18,487 nt of DNA from an uncultured Prevotella sp. (GTDB lineage Bacteria; Bacteroidota; Bacteroidia; Bacteroidales; Bacteroidaceae), in NCBI GenBank assembly GCA_946999025.1, contig CAMQBP010000015.1, positions 1 to 18,487 on the forward strand, written 5' to 3'. Positions within the stretch are counted from its first letter, which is position 1, and each line of letters starts with the position of its first letter. Shown in pieces: positions 15,734 to 18,487 of this stretch. Under the pieces are notes generated by a model that was not told where the DNA came from, searched no databases, and was given only the letters and a program-made list of their open reading frames with translations. Both the position numbers and the translations under genes were made by a program.

Positions 15734-16786
15734 ATGAAACATTTACGTATCAACATCCTGGTGATTGTTGCATTGTTCGTTACCGTTGGTCTATGTGCCA
15801 AACCTAAGGTTCGCATCCTGGCAACAGGTGGCACCATTGCAGGTGTATCCACAAGTTCTACCTCATCGGCTTACAATGCCGGCCAATTGGGAGTGCAGAC
15901 CTTGATTGCTGCCGTTCCGCAGATTCAAGACATCGCTGACGTATCGGGTGAGCAAATTTGCAACATCGGTAGTCAGGACATGAACGACCAAGTGTGGTTG
16001 AAACTGGCCAAACGAATCAACCAGCTGCTCAACCAAGAAGGGTATGACGGCGTGCTGATTACTCATGGAACCGACACCATGGAAGAGACCGCTTACTTCT
16101 TGAGCCTCACCGTACACAGCAACAAGCCTGTGATATTGGTAGGTGCCATGCGTTCGGCCACAGCCATCTCTGCCGATGGACCCGCCAACCTGTACAACGC
16201 AGTGGCTGCCATTGCTACACCCGAATCGCGCGACAAGGGCGTGATGGTTTGCATGAACGACCAACTGTTTGATGCCAAATCGGTCATCAAGACCCATACC
16301 ACCGACTGCGGTACGTTCAAGGGTGGCATCTATGGTCAAATTGGTAACGTGTTCAATGGCAAGGCTTACTATCTGCAAACACCATCCTACAAGCGCGGAA
16401 CAGAATCAGTATTCAACGTCGACAACCTCGACAAGTTGCCACAGGTGGGCATCATCTACGGTTATTCCAACTGCTCTGACCTTCCTATCAAGTCATTCGT
16501 TGATGCCAAGTACGATGGCATCGTGTTGGCAGGTGTTGGCGACGGCAACTTCTACAAAGATGTTTTCGACGTGGCTATCAAAGCACAGAACAGCGGCATC
16601 CAAATCGTTCGTTCAAGCCGTGTACCCACAGGTCCTACCAACTTGAATGCTGAGGTAGATGACAACAAATATCATTTCGTGGCATCTCTCAACCTCAATC
16701 CTCAGAAGGCACGCGTATTGTTGATGCTGGCTTTGACGAAAACACACGACTGGCAGCAAATTCAGAAATACTACCAAGAATATTAA
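15734..16786 (+). CDS. ansB: Type II (periplasmic) L-asparaginase
   Basis: A 350-residue enzyme with an N-terminal signal peptide (hydrophobic about residues 7-21). Both family signatures are intact: ATGGTIAG at 30-37 with the catalytic Thr in TGGT, and ITHGTDTMEET at 109-119 with the second Thr and Asp pair. VGAMRSATAISADGP (136-150) and the KTHTTDCGTFKGG region with the catalytic Lys also match. It hydrolyses asparagine to aspartate and ammonia in the periplasm; some relatives also use glutamine. It lies 32 bp after dcuB and 30 bp before the porin gene, so it would supply aspartate for DcuB uptake and AspA. Confidence 0.92.
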   Translation: MKHLRINILVIVALFVTVGLCAKPKVRILATGGTIAGVSTSSTSSAYNAGQLGVQTLIAAVPQIQDIADVSGEQICNIGSQDMNDQVWLKLAKRINQLLNQEGYDGVLITHGTDTMEETAYFLSLTVHSNKPVILVGAMRSATAISADGPANLYNAVAAIATPESRDKGVMVCMNDQLFDAKSVIKTHTTDCGTFKGGIYGQIGNVFNGKAYYLQTPSYKRGTESVFNVDNLDKLPQVGIIYGYSNCSDLPIKSFVDAKYDGIVLAGVGDGNFYKDVFDVAIKAQNSGIQIVRSSRVPTGPTNLNAEVDDNKYHFVASLNLNPQKARVLLMLALTKTHDWQQIQKYYQEY

Positions 16787-16809
16787 TTCCTATCATTGAT
16801 AACAGGAAT
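16786..16809 (+). repeat. Small intergenic hairpin between asparaginase and porin genes
   Basis: ATTCC (16786-16790) pairs with GGAAT (16805-16809), and TATC (16791-16794) pairs with GATA (16798-16801). The loop is ATT and three bases are bulged. It sits exactly between the asparaginase stop and the porin ATG. It may affect message stability or separate expression levels; it is short and could be chance. Confidence 0.3.
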
Positions 16810-16816
16810 AAACATA

Positions 16817-18016
16817 ATGAACATGAAAAAAATAATGATGATTTGCGCTATGATGTCTTTGGCACTGGGCGCAAGCGCACAAGGTAACAATACAGGCATG
16901 GGTGGCGAAGATGGCAATTACGAGTCATTGGCAAGCCGTCTGTTCAAATTGGAGAAGAAAAGCGACGCAATCAACGTGTACTTCAACTATGCGTCTTCCT
17001 TCCAAGAGGCCTACGATGGCAACGACTGGGGATCATCCTTCAAGAACAAACAAGCCCGATTGGAAATCAAAGGTTCCTTTGGCAAACTCTCTTACCGCTT
17101 CCGTCACCGCTTGAACAAAGCCAACGGTGCACAGGGCGAGGACAACTTTGCAAAGGCTACCGACATTCTTTCGGTTGGTTATCAGGTCACCGACAAGCTC
17201 GGTATCACGGGTGGTAAGATGTGTCAGAACTGGGGTGGATTCGAGTTTGACGAGAACCCCATGTACATCTACCAATACTCTGACATGATTGACAACATGG
17301 ACAACTTCATGGCCGGCGTAAACTTCGCATTCAAACCCGTGGAATCTCAGGAGTTCAACCTGAACATCACCAATGCTTATAACAACAAGTTGGCTCAAGA
17401 ATACGGAGCTGACCTCAAGGTGATGAAAGAGAATGGAAAGACTGAAGCCGTGGAAGCTGCCAAACATCCATTGACCTATATCTTCTTGTGGAATGGTAAT
17501 TTCTTTGGCGATAAGCTACAAACGCGTTGGTCAGTGGGCACACAGACACAGGCCAAGGATCAGAGCAGCCAGATGGTGATGCTCGGTCAAAAGCTCAACT
17601 TGCCCACCTTCCAGTGGTATTTCGACTACATGGGTGCCTTTGACGACGTCGACCGTCTGGGCATTGCCACCAGCGACTTGTCTGCATTCCGCGGAAAAGG
17701 AAACGTGCGCTACGGCAAGGTGAACTACAACTCGTTCATAACCAAAGTTAATTGGCAGTTCGTTGATCAGTGGAACCTGATGCTCAAAGGTATGTACGAG
17801 ACGGCAAGTGTCAGCAAGATTGAAGATCTCAAGAACTATCGTAAGTCTTTTGGTTACATGGCCAGCTTGGAGTATTATCCCGTCAAGTCACAAGACTGCC
17901 GCGTATTCTTGTCATACATTGGCCGTAGCTACAAGTTCACTGACAAGAGTAAATTGGCTGACTACAACACCAGTCGCATCGAATTGGGCTTCATGTACAG
18001 AATCAAGGCATTCTAA
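16817..18016 (+). CDS. Outer-membrane beta-barrel porin
   Basis: A protein of about 399 residues. A clear signal peptide (KKIMMICAMMSLALGASA) has cleavage expected after ASA, before QGNN. A short Gly/Asn-rich and helical part follows, then alternating beta strands rich in aromatic residues (INVYFNYASSFQE; KLSYRFRHRLN). It ends in YRIKAF, with the terminal Phe typical of barrel proteins. No TonB box or plug is visible, so it is a porin rather than a TonB-dependent transporter. The ATG at 16817 is chosen over an in-frame TTG at 16796 because the TTG lies in the hairpin and would lengthen the signal peptide needlessly; 16823 is also possible. Its place between asparaginase and aspartase suggests passage of amino acids or dicarboxylates, which is inferred. 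Confidence 0.8.
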   Translation: MNMKKIMMICAMMSLALGASAQGNNTGMGGEDGNYESLASRLFKLEKKSDAINVYFNYASSFQEAYDGNDWGSSFKNKQARLEIKGSFGKLSYRFRHRLNKANGAQGEDNFAKATDILSVGYQVTDKLGITGGKMCQNWGGFEFDENPMYIYQYSDMIDNMDNFMAGVNFAFKPVESQEFNLNITNAYNNKLAQEYGADLKVMKENGKTEAVEAAKHPLTYIFLWNGNFFGDKLQTRWSVGTQTQAKDQSSQMVMLGQKLNLPTFQWYFDYMGAFDDVDRLGIATSDLSAFRGKGNVRYGKVNYNSFITKVNWQFVDQWNLMLKGMYETASVSKIEDLKNYRKSFGYMASLEYYPVKSQDCRVFLSYIGRSYKFTDKSKLADYNTSRIELGFMYRIKAF

Positions 18017-18035
18017 CAACAGCCCTTTAACAGCA

Positions 18036-18073
18036 AGATGAACGTGAGACACCCCTCGTGTCCACGTTCGTCT
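18036..18073 (+). repeat. Strong hairpin between porin and aspA genes
   Basis: GAACGTG (18040-18046) pairs with CACGTTC (18063-18069). GACAC (18048-18052) pairs with GTGTC (18058-18062). The loop is CCCTC and one A is bulged. Four more pairs (one of them G-T) extend the base to 18036 and 18073, for about 16 pairs in all. No T run follows, so it is not a standard intrinsic terminator. It may mark an RNA processing or stability site, or partial termination before aspA. Confidence 0.55.
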
Positions 18074-18132
18074 GTTATGACGAACCATGACAAACACAGA
18101 AAAAACAACTACAAAAATAAATAGTAAATACA

Positions 18133-18487
18133 ATGGAAACAAACGAAAAATACAGAGTAGAGTCTGATCTCTTGGGCGAATTACAGGTGCCCGCAGACGC
18201 TTATTATGGTGTTCAAACACTGCGCGCCATCAATAATTATCGCATTTCCAACACCAAGATGTGCAATTATCCTCAGTTCATCATTGCCATCGCATACGTG
18301 AAGAAGGCAGCTGCCGCAGCCAACGCTGAGTTAGGTGCCCTTGACAAAAACATTGCAGATCACATCTGTCAAGCTGCCGATGATATCATCGGAGGCAAGT
18401 TATGGGACAACTTCTGCATTGACATGATGCAAGGTGGAGCCGGCACATCCGTGAACATGAACGCCAACGAGGTGATTGCCAACCGCG
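18133..18487 (+). CDS. aspA: Aspartate ammonia-lyase (aspartase), 5' part only
   Basis: The first 118 residues of a fumarase/aspartase superfamily enzyme, cut by the window end. The start (YRVESDLLGELQVPADAYYG) and the block QGGAGTSVNMNANEVIANR match aspartase; class II fumarase normally has a TGSGTQTNMNVNEV-like form there. It converts aspartate to fumarate and ammonia in the cytoplasm and so feeds fumarate respiration. It lies 116 bp after the porin gene, with the hairpin in between. The ATG at 18133 gives the usual aspartase N-terminus. Confidence 0.92.
   Translation, partial: METNEKYRVESDLLGELQVPADAYYGVQTLRAINNYRISNTKMCNYPQFIIAIAYVKKAAAAANAELGALDKNIADHICQAADDIIGGKLWDNFCIDMMQGGAGTSVNMNANEVIANR

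Noticed and set aside
15863..16378. 171-codon minus-strand frame
   Set aside because: Opposite the asparaginase gene with both catalytic motifs; treated as a shadow.
18070..18100. Second hairpin (TCTGT/ACAGA region) before aspA
   Set aside because: Outer pairs match but the interior does not fold cleanly; not supported beyond the main hairpin.

Overview
The window looks like a chromosomal piece of a Bacteroidales bacterium, most likely Prevotella or a close relative. This is inferred from protein style (SLBB export protein, EpsG-type polymerase, DUF4838 protein, the DcuB / periplasmic asparaginase / porin / aspartase set), the lack of clear Shine-Dalgarno sequences, and a TAnnTTTG-type -7 promoter element. 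All genes read on the + strand. No tRNA, rRNA, CRISPR array or insertion sequence was seen.

Region 1 (1-13923) is an exopolysaccharide or capsule cluster of the Wzx/Wzy type. It holds the 3' end of a Wza-like SLBB export protein, a DUF4838 secreted protein, a Wzz-type chain-length regulator, an EpsG/Wzy-like polymerase, a Wzx-type flippase, a decayed glycosyltransferase relic, and two glycosyltransferases. A heptose cassette with its own likely promoter follows: an SDR sugar epimerase, a fused HddC-GmhB protein, HddA kinase and GmhA isomerase. A GT2 glycosyltransferase and the initiating phosphoglycosyl transferase close the cluster. The cassette has every activity needed to turn sedoheptulose 7-phosphate into GDP-D-glycero-alpha-D-manno-heptose, so the polymer probably contains heptose or a sugar derived from it. 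The section from about 4.6 to 7.6 kb is visibly more AT-rich than its flanks.

Region 2 (13924-14354) has no gene. It holds a possible weak terminator, a 9-bp inverted repeat and a promoter-like element before dcuB.

Region 3 (14355-18487) is an anaerobic asparagine/aspartate unit: DcuB C4-dicarboxylate antiporter, periplasmic L-asparaginase, an outer-membrane porin and the 5' part of aspartase (aspA). Together these would bring in asparagine or aspartate, deaminate it to fumarate, and exchange it for succinate from fumarate respiration.

The most interesting points are: (i) an in-frame membrane-anchor-like extension just past the DUF4838 stop codon; (ii) a frameshifted 3' relic of a GT2 glycosyltransferase that also fixes the start of the next gene; (iii) the HddC-GmhB fusion and its partner SDR of unknown sugar specificity; (iv) two intergenic structures flanking the catabolic genes.
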